Assembly: GCA_003248755.1 (NCBI GenBank)
Contig: QFQW01000026.1
Coordinates: 1 to 45,460 of the forward strand
DNA: 45,460 nt
Origin: Chryseobacterium sp.
GTDB taxonomy: Bacteria; Bacteroidota; Bacteroidia; Flavobacteriales; Weeksellaceae
Reading direction: 5' to 3'
Part shown: one piece after another, positions 32,525-41,670 of the stretch
Layout: each line of letters starts with the position of its first letter
Numbering within the stretch: position 1 is the first letter of the stretch
Program-made: the position numbers and the translations under genes
Notes under the pieces: generated by a model
Told to the model about the DNA's origin: nothing
Databases searched by the model: none
What the model saw: only the letters and a program-made list of their open reading frames with translations

Positions 32525-34843
32525 TTATAATCTGTTCGAAGTCTCATTGACAGTACTTTCTTTGTAATTGGACTTTTTCAATTTACCAAAGTTATATTTT
32601 GCCGCAAAAGATATTGTTGGCGTATTTCCAAAAAAAATGCCAGTTGAATTCATCCTATTGTAAGACATTTTCTGGATATAATTCATCTGATTAAAAACAT
32701 CATTGTAACGAATGGTAAAATCAAAATAGGAAATAGAAGAAGTCATCCCAAGATTGACCAGACACATGGCATTGTTTTCATACAACCCTTCCACACGTTT
32801 TGTGATGTAAGAACCATCCAACAGAATTGAAAGATATTTCCAAACATTAACTGTATTATTGGTAGAAAAATAAACATACGGCGTCGAATTTTTCAGAACG
32901 GCTAAAGAATCCTCGATTTTATCATAATTGACGGAAAGACTGTTCTGAGAAGTCCATTTTTTCCCTTGAAAAAGAGAATCAATGCCTAAAGAAACACCCA
33001 TTTCTTTATCAAAATTAACCGCTGTAAATTTGGAAATATTCTTCTCATCATCATAAACCAGGGTGTAACCCAATGGTTTTTTACTGTTGTAAGCAGATGC
33101 ATTGACAGAGATTTTTTTCAGATTTGTGGTAAAAGTAATGGTATTGGTATAGGTCGGAACCAAGTTAGGATTCCCTTGATACTCAACATACGGACTTCCG
33201 TACAAACCGCCTGAAGCCAGATTTCCGTAACTTGGACGTGAAATACTTTTTCTGAAATTCAGTGTATAATCATAATTGTCATTTTGCTTGAAACTGATTT
33301 CTGCATTTGGAAACCAATCAAGATAATCTCTCTTGATTTTAGTTGCATTCTCAATTTTATCAAAACCTTCTGCATTAGTTGTTTCTGCTCTCAAACCTGC
33401 ATTGATATTCCATTTGCCAGCATGAGCAGCGAGATTTGTATAACTAGCAATATTAGCTTCTTTGAATCGATATTGATAATGTTCCGGATTTTGATTATTC
33501 TGAAAAGTCGTCTTATTATTGGTGCTGGTTTCGGCTTTTGTGAAGCTTCCGCCTAGTTCCAGACTGTAATTGTCACTCAGTTTTTTTTCTATATCAATTC
33601 TTCCGGAATAAACATTTCCCGAGTATAACTGATGACGAAATTGATTGAACTCATATCCGGAATTATTGGTATCATTGAAAAAACTATAATCCACATTATC
33701 GCTTTCTCTTTTGAACTGAAATCCGGTCAAAATCTCAGCATCCCAATCCGTTAATTTCTTTTTATAATTAAAGATAGAATTGATTGTTGCACGTTTTCTG
33801 TCTTGCTGATTCAGGGTTTTAACAAAAGCAGAATTGTCATTTTCTGAATAGAAAGTATTGGTATTGTTATCTCCTTTGTCCGGTCTGAAATTAGTATTGA
33901 GATTCAGCGTAATATAATCACCGTTATCATTCAGTTCCTGATACAAGCTCGCTCCAAAAATAGTTTGCGGACGTTTTGTGATAGATTTTATAACGTAATC
34001 AGAACTAATATTTTTACTCGGAACCGAATAATCAAAACCGTTGCTTTCCCAATGGTTGATTTGGTTGTAAGCAGCATTCAGCTTCCACTCGGTTTTATTT
34101 TTCTTTTGCTGGAAATTGGCAGAAAGATAATTACTAAAACGTTTTTGGAATGTCGCCGTTTCCGAAACGCTTAGCTGTGCACCATCTTTTCTGCTTTTCT
34201 TTAGATTGACTTTGATAACCGCTTTTCCTTCCGATTCATATTTGACAGACGGATTCCTAATAATTTCTACCGACTTGATATCATCCACAGCAATAGCAGA
34301 TAAAGTCGCAAAATCCACTCTCTGATTATCAACATAAAGCAAAGGCGTTCCTTTTCCGACAAATGATAATCCTTCGCCGTTGGCATCCATCATTACAAAA
34401 GGTAATTTTGATAATAATTCTGAAGATGTCGGTAATTTATTTAAAGCCGAATTGGCAACATCCAAAGTAATATTTCCATTTTCTACCTTGAAAGTTTTTT
34501 TCTTAGCCGTGATTTTCACCTCATCAATTTTTTGACTTTTAGGTTCAAAAGCAATTGAAAGCTCCAGATTTTTTTCCAGATAAAATGGCTTTTCATTCTG
34601 AATCGTTTCATCTGACGACAACTGAAGATGATAATTACCCGACTTCAATTGGTTAAATTCAAATTTTGAATCCTGAGCGACTGTAGATTTAATTAATTGA
34701 TTATCATTATCCAAAAGATAAACAACAATTGGGGTTCCAATTTTTTCTTTATCAGAATTAATGATTTTTCCATTAATCTTAAGATTTTGCTGAGCAGAAA
34801 AAGTTGCCGAGATGAGGATTAAAAACAATAAAATGTTCTTCAT
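32525..34843 (-). CDS. Outer-membrane beta-barrel (TonB-dependent receptor-like) family protein
   Basis: A 772-residue outer-membrane protein of the OMP_b-brl_3 type. The ATG at 34841-34843 (MKNILLFLILISATFSAQQ) starts a signal peptide cut after about residue 18. Residues 20-100 form a carboxypeptidase-regulatory-like beta domain (KINGKIINSDKEKIGTPIVV), 105-215 a plug (KLPTSSELLSKLPFVMMDAN, LLYVDNQRVD, AVDDIKSVEIIRNPSVKYES), and the remainder is a large barrel ending in KYNFGKLKKSNYKESTVNE. The barrel ends slightly past the last strand. No SusD-like partner lies beside it, so its substrate is unknown; many members take up peptides or siderophore-like molecules. DUF2007 follows by 10 bases. 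Confidence 0.88.
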   Translation of the reverse strand: MKNILLFLILISATFSAQQNLKINGKIINSDKEKIGTPIVVYLLDNDNQLIKSTVAQDSKFEFNQLKSGNYHLQLSSDETIQNEKPFYLEKNLELSIAFEPKSQKIDEVKITAKKKTFKVENGNITLDVANSALNKLPTSSELLSKLPFVMMDANGEGLSFVGKGTPLLYVDNQRVDFATLSAIAVDDIKSVEIIRNPSVKYESEGKAVIKVNLKKSRKDGAQLSVSETATFQKRFSNYLSANFQQKKNKTEWKLNAAYNQINHWESNGFDYSVPSKNISSDYVIKSITKRPQTIFGASLYQELNDNGDYITLNLNTNFRPDKGDNNTNTFYSENDNSAFVKTLNQQDRKRATINSIFNYKKKLTDWDAEILTGFQFKRESDNVDYSFFNDTNNSGYEFNQFRHQLYSGNVYSGRIDIEKKLSDNYSLELGGSFTKAETSTNNKTTFQNNQNPEHYQYRFKEANIASYTNLAAHAGKWNINAGLRAETTNAEGFDKIENATKIKRDYLDWFPNAEISFKQNDNYDYTLNFRKSISRPSYGNLASGGLYGSPYVEYQGNPNLVPTYTNTITFTTNLKKISVNASAYNSKKPLGYTLVYDDEKNISKFTAVNFDKEMGVSLGIDSLFQGKKWTSQNSLSVNYDKIEDSLAVLKNSTPYVYFSTNNTVNVWKYLSILLDGSYITKRVEGLYENNAMCLVNLGMTSSISYFDFTIRYNDVFNQMNYIQKMSYNRMNSTGIFFGNTPTISFAAKYNFGKLKKSNYKESTVNETSNRL

Positions 34844-34987
34844 TGCCAATTAGTTTTTAAATGTTTACTTATCATTTAAAACAATCATCAGCTCTGTTTT
34901 ATTACATCGTTTTTCAAAAAAGAATGAGATTAAAATCTTAATTTATTTATCCGATATTAATCCATAAAAATTAAAAACATAAAGTTT

Positions 34988-35046
34988 GTCATTCAGTAGG
35001 AATCTCAATATTTTAAAATTCAATATTTTAGATTCCTACGGAATGA
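34988..35046. repeat. 59-base inverted-repeat element
   Basis: GTCATTCAGTAGGAATCT and its near reverse complement AGATTCCTACGGAATGAC (one mismatch over 18) bound an A/T-rich centre in which CAATATTTTA occurs twice. It lies in the 253-base space between the receptor and pyrD genes and may form a stem-loop in RNA. No relation to the other two repeat families is seen. Confidence 0.75.
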
Positions 35047-35096
35047 CAGAAAAATATCTAAAAATAAATATGGATAATCAGAAAACTTTTTAAAAA

Positions 35097-36125
35097 TTAT
35101 TTTCCCTGCAAAATTGCTTTATTGATTTCATTAATCAATTCCGGACCTTCGTAGATGAATCCTGTGTAAAGCTGAACAAGACTCGCACCAGCTTCTAGTT
35201 TTTCCAAAGCATCCTGTGCTGTGTGAATTCCGCCAACGCCAATAATTGGGAAGGCTTTTCCACTTTTTTCCGATAAAAATCTGATGACTTCTGTAGAACG
35301 TTTTGTTAATGGTTTTCCGGACAATCCGCCCATTTCAGATTTATTTTCTGAAACCAAATTTTCTCTTGACAAGGTTGTATTGGTCGCAATAACACCAGCA
35401 ATCTGAGTTTCTTTGACGATATCAATAATATCTAAAAGTTGTTCATCTGTCAAATCCGGAGCAATTTTCAGCAGAATTGGTTTTTGCTTTGGCTTGTCAA
35501 GATTAAGGTTTTGAAGCGTTGATAATAATTCTGTCAAAGGCTTTTTGTCCTGAAGTTCACGGAGATTGGGCGTATTTGGCGAACTGACATTAACCACGAA
35601 ATAATCAACGTAAGGAAATAATTTTTCGAAACAGATTTTGTAATCATTAACTGCTTCTTCGTTTGGCGTTACTTTATTTTTCCCGATGTTTCCGCCAATT
35701 AAAATTTTGTCAGTCTGAGCCTGTCGAAGACTATTTTTCTTCAAACGTTCAATGGCTTCATCAACACCGCCATTATTGAAGCCCATTCTGTTAATAATTG
35801 CAGAATCTTCCTTCAGTCTGAATAATCGTTTTTTATCATTTCCTGGTTGTGGTTTCGGTGTCAACGTTCCGATTTCTATAAATCCGAATCCTAGGTCAGA
35901 CAACTCATTGAAGAGTTTGGCATCTTTATCAAAACCAGCCGCCAGTCCAACCGGATTTTTAAATTTCAGTCCAAAAACTTCACGTTCCAGACGTTTATCT
36001 TCAATTGGTTTTGGTAAAAATAATTGGGCAAGAAATCCAAAATTTTTCAGAATAGAAAATGTAAAATGATGAACTTCTTCGGGGTCGAATTTGAAAAGAA
36101 TAGGACGAATCAGGGTTTTGTACAT
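35097..36125 (-). CDS. pyrD: Dihydroorotate dehydrogenase (quinone), class 2, with an in-frame repeat insertion
   Basis: Membrane-associated FMN enzyme of pyrimidine synthesis: dihydroorotate to orotate with quinone as acceptor. The 342 residues show the N-terminal helix typical of class 2 (MYKTLIRPILFKFDPEEVHH), GLAAGFDKDAK, GFIEIGTLTPKPQPGN, RMGFNN, GGNIGKNKVTP, the catalytic Ser in NVSSPNTPNLRE (about 179-190) and VGGIHTAQDALEKLEAGASLVQ. Between IERLKKN and KILIGGNIGKN stands SLRQAQTD (132-139), which is a translated copy of the dispersed repeat (35706-35731) and adds about eight residues to a region that in relatives is shorter. It lies in a loop before the NIGKNK strand, so the enzyme could tolerate it. 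Single-gene unit. Confidence 0.95.
   Translation of the reverse strand: MYKTLIRPILFKFDPEEVHHFTFSILKNFGFLAQLFLPKPIEDKRLEREVFGLKFKNPVGLAAGFDKDAKLFNELSDLGFGFIEIGTLTPKPQPGNDKKRLFRLKEDSAIINRMGFNNGGVDEAIERLKKNSLRQAQTDKILIGGNIGKNKVTPNEEAVNDYKICFEKLFPYVDYFVVNVSSPNTPNLRELQDKKPLTELLSTLQNLNLDKPKQKPILLKIAPDLTDEQLLDIIDIVKETQIAGVIATNTTLSRENLVSENKSEMGGLSGKPLTKRSTEVIRFLSEKSGKAFPIIGVGGIHTAQDALEKLEAGASLVQLYTGFIYEGPELINEINKAILQGK
35706..35731 (-). repeat. Dispersed 26-base repeat copy inside pyrD
   Basis: Minus strand GTCTTCGACAGGCTCAGACT followed by GACAAA, matching the copy at 10506-10531 at 24 of 26 positions. It keeps the pyrD frame open and encodes SLRQAQTDK. Confidence 0.85.
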
Positions 36126-36195
36126 CGGAGAAAAGTTTTACAAATCTACGTTTTTGTGAGGAAAATGGCTTTATAAAAATCAGTTAAGTGTGAGT

Positions 36196-36323
36196 TAAAC
36201 ACAAAGGCACAAAGTTTAATCTTGAATATCTTGTTTATAAGGCACTAAGTTTTTGAAGAATCTTCGATTTTCTTTGTGCCTTAAAACAATTGTAGTAAAA
36301 TAGCTTTTTGTGCCTTTGTGTTT
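36196..36323. repeat. MITE-like inverted-repeat element (CACAAAGG family), second copy
   Basis: AAACACAAAGGCACAAA occurs at the left end (36198-36214) and as exact reverse complement at the right end (about 36307-36323), about 128 bases apart. Inside, AAGGCACTAAG and CTTTGTGCCTT form a second nested inverted repeat. The ends share the word CACAAAGGCACAAA with the element at 27325-27479. It fills most of the 270-base gap between pyrD and the TPR regulator gene. Confidence 0.8.
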
Positions 36324-36395
36324 GATATTCTAAGAATTCAGGAAAGATAAACCAAAATCTTTATATCTTTACTTAGATTTTATCCAAAATTTTAA

Positions 36396-38051
36396 ATGAT
36401 TCCACCTACTTTTTATAAAAGTTTAATTTATATATTTTTTCTCTTTTTTCTGCCATTCCAGACTTTTGCAATGACTCCAAAAGACTGCGAAAAAATGGTC
36501 ATTAAGGCTGTGGAAGCAATGAACAAGAAGGAATTTGTGAAGTCGCTGCAAATCCTTAGCAAAACCAAAAAAATAGCACAGGACAACCGTTGGTATCGGG
36601 AAGAATTCCTGGCTGTCAACAACATCGGCGCCAATTATTATATGATGTTGGATTATGGCGAGGCGCTGAATAATTATCTTGATGCTTACAAAATTGCTGT
36701 TGCGCATCTGGATGAAAAATCAGAAATGACGGTTCTCAATAATATCGCAATTCTCTATTCCCGGGACAACAAAATCGATAAAGCCAAAGACTATTTTTCC
36801 AAAGCTTATGAACTCGCAGGAAAAGTTAAGAACAACACTTCCAAAGGTTTATACGCCATTAACCTGACCATTGTTTATAATGAAAAAGGTGATTACAAAA
36901 CGGCTAAAAAATATATCGATGAAGCTCTGAAGCTGACCGCTGATTCGCCCTATTTCCTGCTGGCAAAATCCACTTATATGGAAACGCTTGTTAACCTAAA
37001 ACAATATAATGAGGCTGAAAAAATTGCCAACGAACTGCTTCCGAAACTTAATGGTGTAGAATATGCCGAGCACAAAACGCAGGTTTTCTACAATCTTTCA
37101 ACGATTGCTGAACAAAGAAATGACCTTCAAAAGGCTTTTCATTTTTTGCAACTAGCCGAGAAAAACAATCTCAATTTCGATTTCAAAGAAAATATTTTCG
37201 AAAGATTCAGTAAGTTTTACAAAAAAGCGAACAACATAGACCGAGCCGTTTCTTATAAAGACTCGATAATGGCTGTGAAAGATTCTGTGAATAGAATCAA
37301 AAACGGACAGCTTTTCGAGAATAGTAAAATCAAATTTGAACTTCAGAATTCTCAGAAAGATTTGGCGGAAAGTCAAGGAAAACTGACGGCTCAGCGCTCT
37401 TATTTTATTAAAGGAATCTTGCTGGCTATCTTTATCATTGCTATTATTTTTTGGGCCTTGAGAAACAGCATTCTTAAAAATAAACAGCAAAAAATCATCG
37501 AACAAAACAATGCCGAGATTGCAAAACTCGAACTCGAAAAAGAGAAAAAGAATAAGGAAATCCTCGAAAATCAATTAAAAGAAAAAGAAGTTTCGGCTTT
37601 ATTGGAAGTAGAAAAATACAAAAACGAAATCGAAGCCAAAAACAGAAAACTGACAACCAAAGCTTTACAGCTTTCCACAAAAATAGAACTCATAGATGAC
37701 CTCATCAACACGCTTTCCAGAGAATCGGACGATTTGAACAATGTGGACATCAGCAGTATCATCAAACAATTCAAAATACTTCAAAAACAAACACACGAGG
37801 AAGAAAGTTTTCTGGTTCATTTCGAAGAAGTCAACCAAGGTTTTATTGCCAGATTGAAACAGCTTCATCCTGACCTTAATTCAAACGATATAAGATTCCT
37901 TTCTTATGTCTATATGAATTTGTCGGTAAAAGAGATTTCGACCATTTTTAACATCACTCCGGAAGCTTGTCGCAAAAGAAAAGAGCGCATTGTGAAAAAA
38001 ATGGGACACGATGAAAACTTAGACCTATATACTTATATTACAAGCATTTAA
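36396..38051 (+). CDS. Membrane-anchored TPR regulator with C-terminal LuxR-type HTH
   Basis: A 551-residue protein with an export signal (about residues 8-25). Residues 30-300 are tetratricopeptide-like repeats (NNIGANYYMMLDYGEALNNY, NNIAILYSRDNKIDKAKDYF, INLTIVYNEKGDYKTAKKYI and more) that would be periplasmic. A membrane helix at 336-356 (GILLAIFIIAIIFWAL) is followed by a long charged coiled coil (about 360-430) in the cytoplasm and a C-terminal helical part with FIARLKQLHPDLNSNDIRFL and an HTH at about 510-537 (SVKEISTIFNITPEACRKRK). This is a one-protein transmembrane regulator known in Bacteroidota; the TPR part would sense a partner or ligand. It precedes a large T9SS protein by 100 bases. 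Confidence 0.85.
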   Translation: MIPPTFYKSLIYIFFLFFLPFQTFAMTPKDCEKMVIKAVEAMNKKEFVKSLQILSKTKKIAQDNRWYREEFLAVNNIGANYYMMLDYGEALNNYLDAYKIAVAHLDEKSEMTVLNNIAILYSRDNKIDKAKDYFSKAYELAGKVKNNTSKGLYAINLTIVYNEKGDYKTAKKYIDEALKLTADSPYFLLAKSTYMETLVNLKQYNEAEKIANELLPKLNGVEYAEHKTQVFYNLSTIAEQRNDLQKAFHFLQLAEKNNLNFDFKENIFERFSKFYKKANNIDRAVSYKDSIMAVKDSVNRIKNGQLFENSKIKFELQNSQKDLAESQGKLTAQRSYFIKGILLAIFIIAIIFWALRNSILKNKQQKIIEQNNAEIAKLELEKEKKNKEILENQLKEKEVSALLEVEKYKNEIEAKNRKLTTKALQLSTKIELIDDLINTLSRESDDLNNVDISSIIKQFKILQKQTHEEESFLVHFEEVNQGFIARLKQLHPDLNSNDIRFLSYVYMNLSVKEISTIFNITPEACRKRKERIVKKMGHDENLDLYTYITSI

Positions 38052-38104
38052 TAAAAATGTCACTTTATTTCTGAGACACCGTCCTATTAATTCCGTCCAG
38101 TTTT

Positions 38105-38135
38105 TTTGCATTGCTAATTTTTATCACAACATTTG
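38105..38135 (+). promoter_or_regulatory. Candidate promoter of the Asp-box T9SS protein
   Basis: TTTG (38105-38108) and AACATTTG (38128-38135) are 19 bases apart, a match to TTTG-N19-TAnnTTTG except for the first base of the -7 box. It stands 17 bases before the ATG at 38153, so the leader would be short (about 10 bases). Confidence 0.45.
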
Positions 38136-38152
38136 GTTATAAAATTAGATAT

Positions 38153-40444
38153 ATGAAGAAAATTACTTTTTTTGCGGGATTGTTATTCGCACTTTTTACC
38201 AATAAAATGAATGCCCAAGTTGAGGTGTTGGGCAAGAACGAATTCGGAAGAATCTTCGAAGTTACATACAGTACAACAGAACAAAATACTGTTTACGCCA
38301 CGACAATTACCAATCATATTGTGGTTTCCAAGAATAATGGCGTTTCCTGGGAAGTATTTTATTCGGTTCCAACGGAAATCGGGAATATCACCAAACTGAA
38401 CATCAGCAAAAATGGCTCATTCCTAACATTTTCTACTTTGAAGAACGGGATTGGTGAAGTTCATATTTTTGACATTGCCACCAAAGCAATCACAAAAACC
38501 TTCTCGATGCCGAATTATTCCGAAGGCGCTTACGTTTCGGCTTATAATTTCTTTGGCGATGATAAAGACAACCTGATTGTGAGTTCTCAGTTTCCGTTTG
38601 GATTAGGAACAGCCAACCGTGTTTATACAACCAATGACGGTGGACAAAACTGGAAAGAAATCTACTATTCCGTGGATGATAACCATAATATTATCACTAG
38701 TTATGTAGCCTTCAACCCTGCTGATAAAAACAAAATCTACATAGCCAACGGAAACGGCAGCGAAGGTGTTTATGGCGGAGTGATGATTTCCAATGACGGC
38801 GGTGATACCTTCACAACAAAGCTAGAAGGAAGTGTCCTTAGTACATTGGAATTCAATCCGAATAATCCTAATGAAATCTATGCCGGAACAGGAATCAGCT
38901 TTGGGGCAAGTCCTGAAAAACTTCATCATTCAACCGACGGCGGAACTACCTGGGAAGACAAAAACATCAATTGGGGTAGTAATGGAATCCTGAATAATAT
39001 CATTGACATCAAGTATAATCCGCTAGATAACAATCACATCATCGTTTTGGAAGAAGATGAGATTGTTTCTACAAAAGATGGCGGTGCAACTTGGCAGAGC
39101 GTAGAATATCCTTATGATAATTTGGACAGTTATTATTATGGGATCAAGGCGACCTTCAATCCTTTCAAAGCAGGAGAATTATTCATTACAGCGAATTACA
39201 AACCTTTGTTTTCTACAGATAACGGTGCATCTTTAACGCAATTACAAACACCTTTTTTCAGTTCAACAGGAAGAGTGAGTTTATTTGAAAACGAAACTTC
39301 GAAACACCTTTTCTATAGCGTTCAGAACGGTTTTGTTCACAGAAACCTGGCTGATGATTCTGAGAATGCTTTCGATATTCAGGCTCTTAATATTTTCAGT
39401 AATAATAATGGTCCGGCGTACATCCCGGATTCCAAAAAAGAAGGTAGAGTTTATTCTTTCAAAGGTGGATTTTTGGGTTCTACATTGGCAATGAGTGATA
39501 ATTTTGGGGCCGACTTCAATCCTATTTTTGAAACTTTTACAAGTGGGTTGACCAACATAATTCCTGACCCGCAGGTTACCAATCAGGCTTACGCAACTTT
39601 CAACAATTGGGACCAAGGCGAATTGGACAAGATCAACTTCAACAATCCGAATGATATTGTCGTGACCAATATCCCGCTTCCGGCTCAGGGCGCTGTTTAT
39701 AAAATCCTTCATCAGAATAATATCTCTGATGAGTTTTTCATCCTGATCGGTTCAGAACTTTATAAAACAATAAATGGCGGAACAGATTGGACTCCGGTTT
39801 CTTTAGGGAATGATTTTCCAACAGATGCAGCAATTTTTGACATTGTCCAGAATCCGAAAAATGCTAATCAATTGGCTCTCGGAACGTCAAGCGGAGTTTA
39901 TGTTTCGAATGATAAAGGTGCTACTTGGTCTCTCACCGGAGAATTTGTTGCAAACAAAGTAGCTTATTCTGATGTCAATTCCGGTGTTCTTATTGCGACA
40001 ACTTATACCTCAATGTATACTCAATTCAATGTTTATTATTCTGTAGATAATGGTGCCAATTGGGAAGGTGTCGACAGAAAAGACCTTTTGTACTCAGAAA
40101 CTAATTCTGTATCGATAGATTTCTCCGATAAAAATGCTTATATCTATATTGCATCGGCAGATTTGGGATTATTAGGTTATAGTTTGGACTTGGACGTTTT
40201 GGCAACCGGTGAAGTTTCCGGAGAAAAAGCAAAAGTTCTTGTCTATCCGAATCCTGTTGTTGATGTTTTACACATCGATGACAAGAATCTGAAATCTGTT
40301 ACTCTTTACAATATGGAAGGCAAAAAATTGCTTGAAACGAAGAGTAATGAGATGAATGTTTCTAAGCTTCCAAACGGAGTTTATGTTCTTAGAATCGTAA
40401 CTTCTGACAACAACATTGTAAGCAAAAAAATCATCAAAAAGTAA
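38153..40444 (+). CDS. Large secreted Asp-box (sortilin/BNR-like) protein with T9SS type A sorting domain
   Basis: A 763-residue secreted protein. The ATG at 38153 gives MKKITFFAGLLFALFTNKMN followed by AQ; a TTG 14 codons earlier is rejected. The body has repeats of the Asp-box kind that mark sortilin/BNR-like propeller blades: VSKNNGVSWEVFYS, TNDGGQNWKEI, ISNDGGDTFTTKL, STDGGTTWED, STKDGGATWQS, NGGTDWTPVS, SNDKGATWSLT and SVDNGANWEG, about eight in all. The last 75 residues (KAKVLVYPNPVVDVLHIDDK ... LPNGVYVLRIVTSD ... KKIIKK) are a classic Por-type sorting domain. It is thus exported and anchored or released at the surface through T9SS. Substrate or ligand unknown; such propellers may bind glycans or proteins. 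Confidence 0.9.
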   Translation: MKKITFFAGLLFALFTNKMNAQVEVLGKNEFGRIFEVTYSTTEQNTVYATTITNHIVVSKNNGVSWEVFYSVPTEIGNITKLNISKNGSFLTFSTLKNGIGEVHIFDIATKAITKTFSMPNYSEGAYVSAYNFFGDDKDNLIVSSQFPFGLGTANRVYTTNDGGQNWKEIYYSVDDNHNIITSYVAFNPADKNKIYIANGNGSEGVYGGVMISNDGGDTFTTKLEGSVLSTLEFNPNNPNEIYAGTGISFGASPEKLHHSTDGGTTWEDKNINWGSNGILNNIIDIKYNPLDNNHIIVLEEDEIVSTKDGGATWQSVEYPYDNLDSYYYGIKATFNPFKAGELFITANYKPLFSTDNGASLTQLQTPFFSSTGRVSLFENETSKHLFYSVQNGFVHRNLADDSENAFDIQALNIFSNNNGPAYIPDSKKEGRVYSFKGGFLGSTLAMSDNFGADFNPIFETFTSGLTNIIPDPQVTNQAYATFNNWDQGELDKINFNNPNDIVVTNIPLPAQGAVYKILHQNNISDEFFILIGSELYKTINGGTDWTPVSLGNDFPTDAAIFDIVQNPKNANQLALGTSSGVYVSNDKGATWSLTGEFVANKVAYSDVNSGVLIATTYTSMYTQFNVYYSVDNGANWEGVDRKDLLYSETNSVSIDFSDKNAYIYIASADLGLLGYSLDLDVLATGEVSGEKAKVLVYPNPVVDVLHIDDKNLKSVTLYNMEGKKLLETKSNEMNVSKLPNGVYVLRIVTSDNNIVSKKIIKK

Positions 40445-40464
40445 TAGTTAATAAAAATGATTAG

Positions 40465-40498
40465 AAAGGCTTCTCAGAAACTTGAGAAGCCTTTTTTG
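40465..40498 (+). terminator. Rho-independent terminator after the T9SS protein gene
   Basis: AAAGGCTTCTCA and TGAGAAGCCTTT pair perfectly around the loop GAAACT and are followed by a run of T. It begins about 20 bases after the stop. Confidence 0.9.
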
Positions 40499-40574
40499 TG
40501 GAATGATTAATATCAAAACTATTCCGATTATTCTAAATTAATCCTATTTTTGGAGGAATTTTTAAAACTAATCT

Positions 40575-41069
40575 ATGAAAAAATCAATTCTATTTCTGAT
40601 TTTAATTTTAAGCCAAATGTCTTTTGCGCAAGTAAGCTACGAAAAAACCAAACTTGTAAAAGATGGTCAAAAGTATAATCTTTCAAAATACAGGCAGGTT
40701 TTTACAAATCCACAAGCGATTGATTATATTAAGAAAGGAAGAACCAATAAAACATTTGCCGATATCTTCGCATTTAGCGGAGGTTTTGGAATTGGATTCG
40801 GTTTGGTGGGTGCTTTGATTTCTCCTAACGAGAAAACTTTCTCAACGCCTTATGGTGCAGGCACGGTTAAATATGATAAAAGTGGCTATTGGACAGTGTT
40901 TGGTGTCGGTGCAGGTTTGGCTTTGATATCAATTCCATTTCATTTAGGAGCAGAGAAAAACATCAAAAAAGCTGTTGAGGTTGAAAACGGTGGAAGCGAT
41001 GTTGCTTTTCAGCCTTATTTTAAAATTGAAAGTGCCGGAAATGGTATTGCAATGAGTTATAATTTCTAA
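40575..41069 (+). CDS. Small exported protein with two hydrophobic segments, unknown
   Basis: A 164-residue protein, not recognised. A signal peptide (MKKSILFLILILSQMSFAQ) is followed by a charged stretch (KTKLVKDGQKYNLSKYRQVF, with FTNPQAIDYIKKG) and two Gly-rich hydrophobic segments (about residues 64-85 and 108-126) that may cross a membrane, then a short hydrophilic end with a beta-like last strand (GIAMSYNF), the aromatic-ended strand common in outer-membrane proteins. A TATTTTTG box lies upstream at about 40550 but no -33 partner. It is followed by its own terminator, so is a single-gene unit. Confidence 0.6.
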   Translation: MKKSILFLILILSQMSFAQVSYEKTKLVKDGQKYNLSKYRQVFTNPQAIDYIKKGRTNKTFADIFAFSGGFGIGFGLVGALISPNEKTFSTPYGAGTVKYDKSGYWTVFGVGAGLALISIPFHLGAEKNIKKAVEVENGGSDVAFQPYFKIESAGNGIAMSYNF

Positions 41070-41090
41070 AGAATAATCAAGTAATAATAG

Positions 41091-41119
41091 ACCTGTCCCA
41101 ATCAAGACAGGTTTTTTTG
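41091..41119 (+). terminator. Terminator after the small exported protein gene
   Basis: ACCTGTC/GACAGGT stem with an eight-base loop, then a run of seven T. It stands 22 bases past the stop. Confidence 0.85.
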
Positions 41120-41172
41120 TTTTTATTTGTAACATTTTCTGTTCAACTTTCTCTAAACTCTAAAAAGGTCCA

Positions 41173-41670
41173 ATGCATAACTTAAACTTCGAAGACATTT
41201 ATCACGATTACTGGAAGAAGATATTTCGTCTTTGTATGGGTTATGTGAATGACGATGATTTGGCGAAAGACCTCTGTCAGGAAACTTTTGTTGCAGTTTT
41301 TCAGCAATTGCCCAAATTCCGACAGGAATCTGCAGTTGGAACTTGGATTTACAGAATCGCAACGAATATCTGCCTAAGGCAAATCAATCTTGAAAAACGA
41401 ATGCCCAAAAGCGAATTACCTTATCAAATCAAGGATAATTCGGAAAAAGACAACAAGCTGGAAAAAGATAAAATGACGGATTTTCTTTACCAATGCATCT
41501 CAGAATTGCCCGAACTCGAAAGAATCATTATTTCCCTTGAACTCGAAGAAATGAAACAGGCAGAAATTGCTGAAGTTGTGGGAATTTCGCCAACCAATGT
41601 AAGAGTCAAAATCCACCGAATCAAAGAAAAGTTAACAGAAAAATTCAGAAAGCATGGAAACCAATTATAA
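41173..41670 (+). CDS. ECF-type RNA polymerase sigma factor
   Basis: A 165-residue sigma-70-family factor of the ECF kind, with only regions 2 and 4. Region 2 is at about residues 5-70 (FEDIYHDYWKKIFRLCMGYV, AKDLCQETFVAVFQQLPKFR, VGTWIYRIATNICLRQI), region 4 at about 105-160 (LYQCISELPELERIIISLEL, EEMKQAEIAEVVGISPTNVR, VKIHRIKEKLTEKFRKHGN). It would direct RNA polymerase to a small regulon in response to an outside signal. The next gene, a membrane protein, overlaps it by 17 bases and takes the place usually held by an anti-sigma factor. Confidence 0.93.
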   Translation: MHNLNFEDIYHDYWKKIFRLCMGYVNDDDLAKDLCQETFVAVFQQLPKFRQESAVGTWIYRIATNICLRQINLEKRMPKSELPYQIKDNSEKDNKLEKDKMTDFLYQCISELPELERIIISLELEEMKQAEIAEVVGISPTNVRVKIHRIKEKLTEKFRKHGNQL

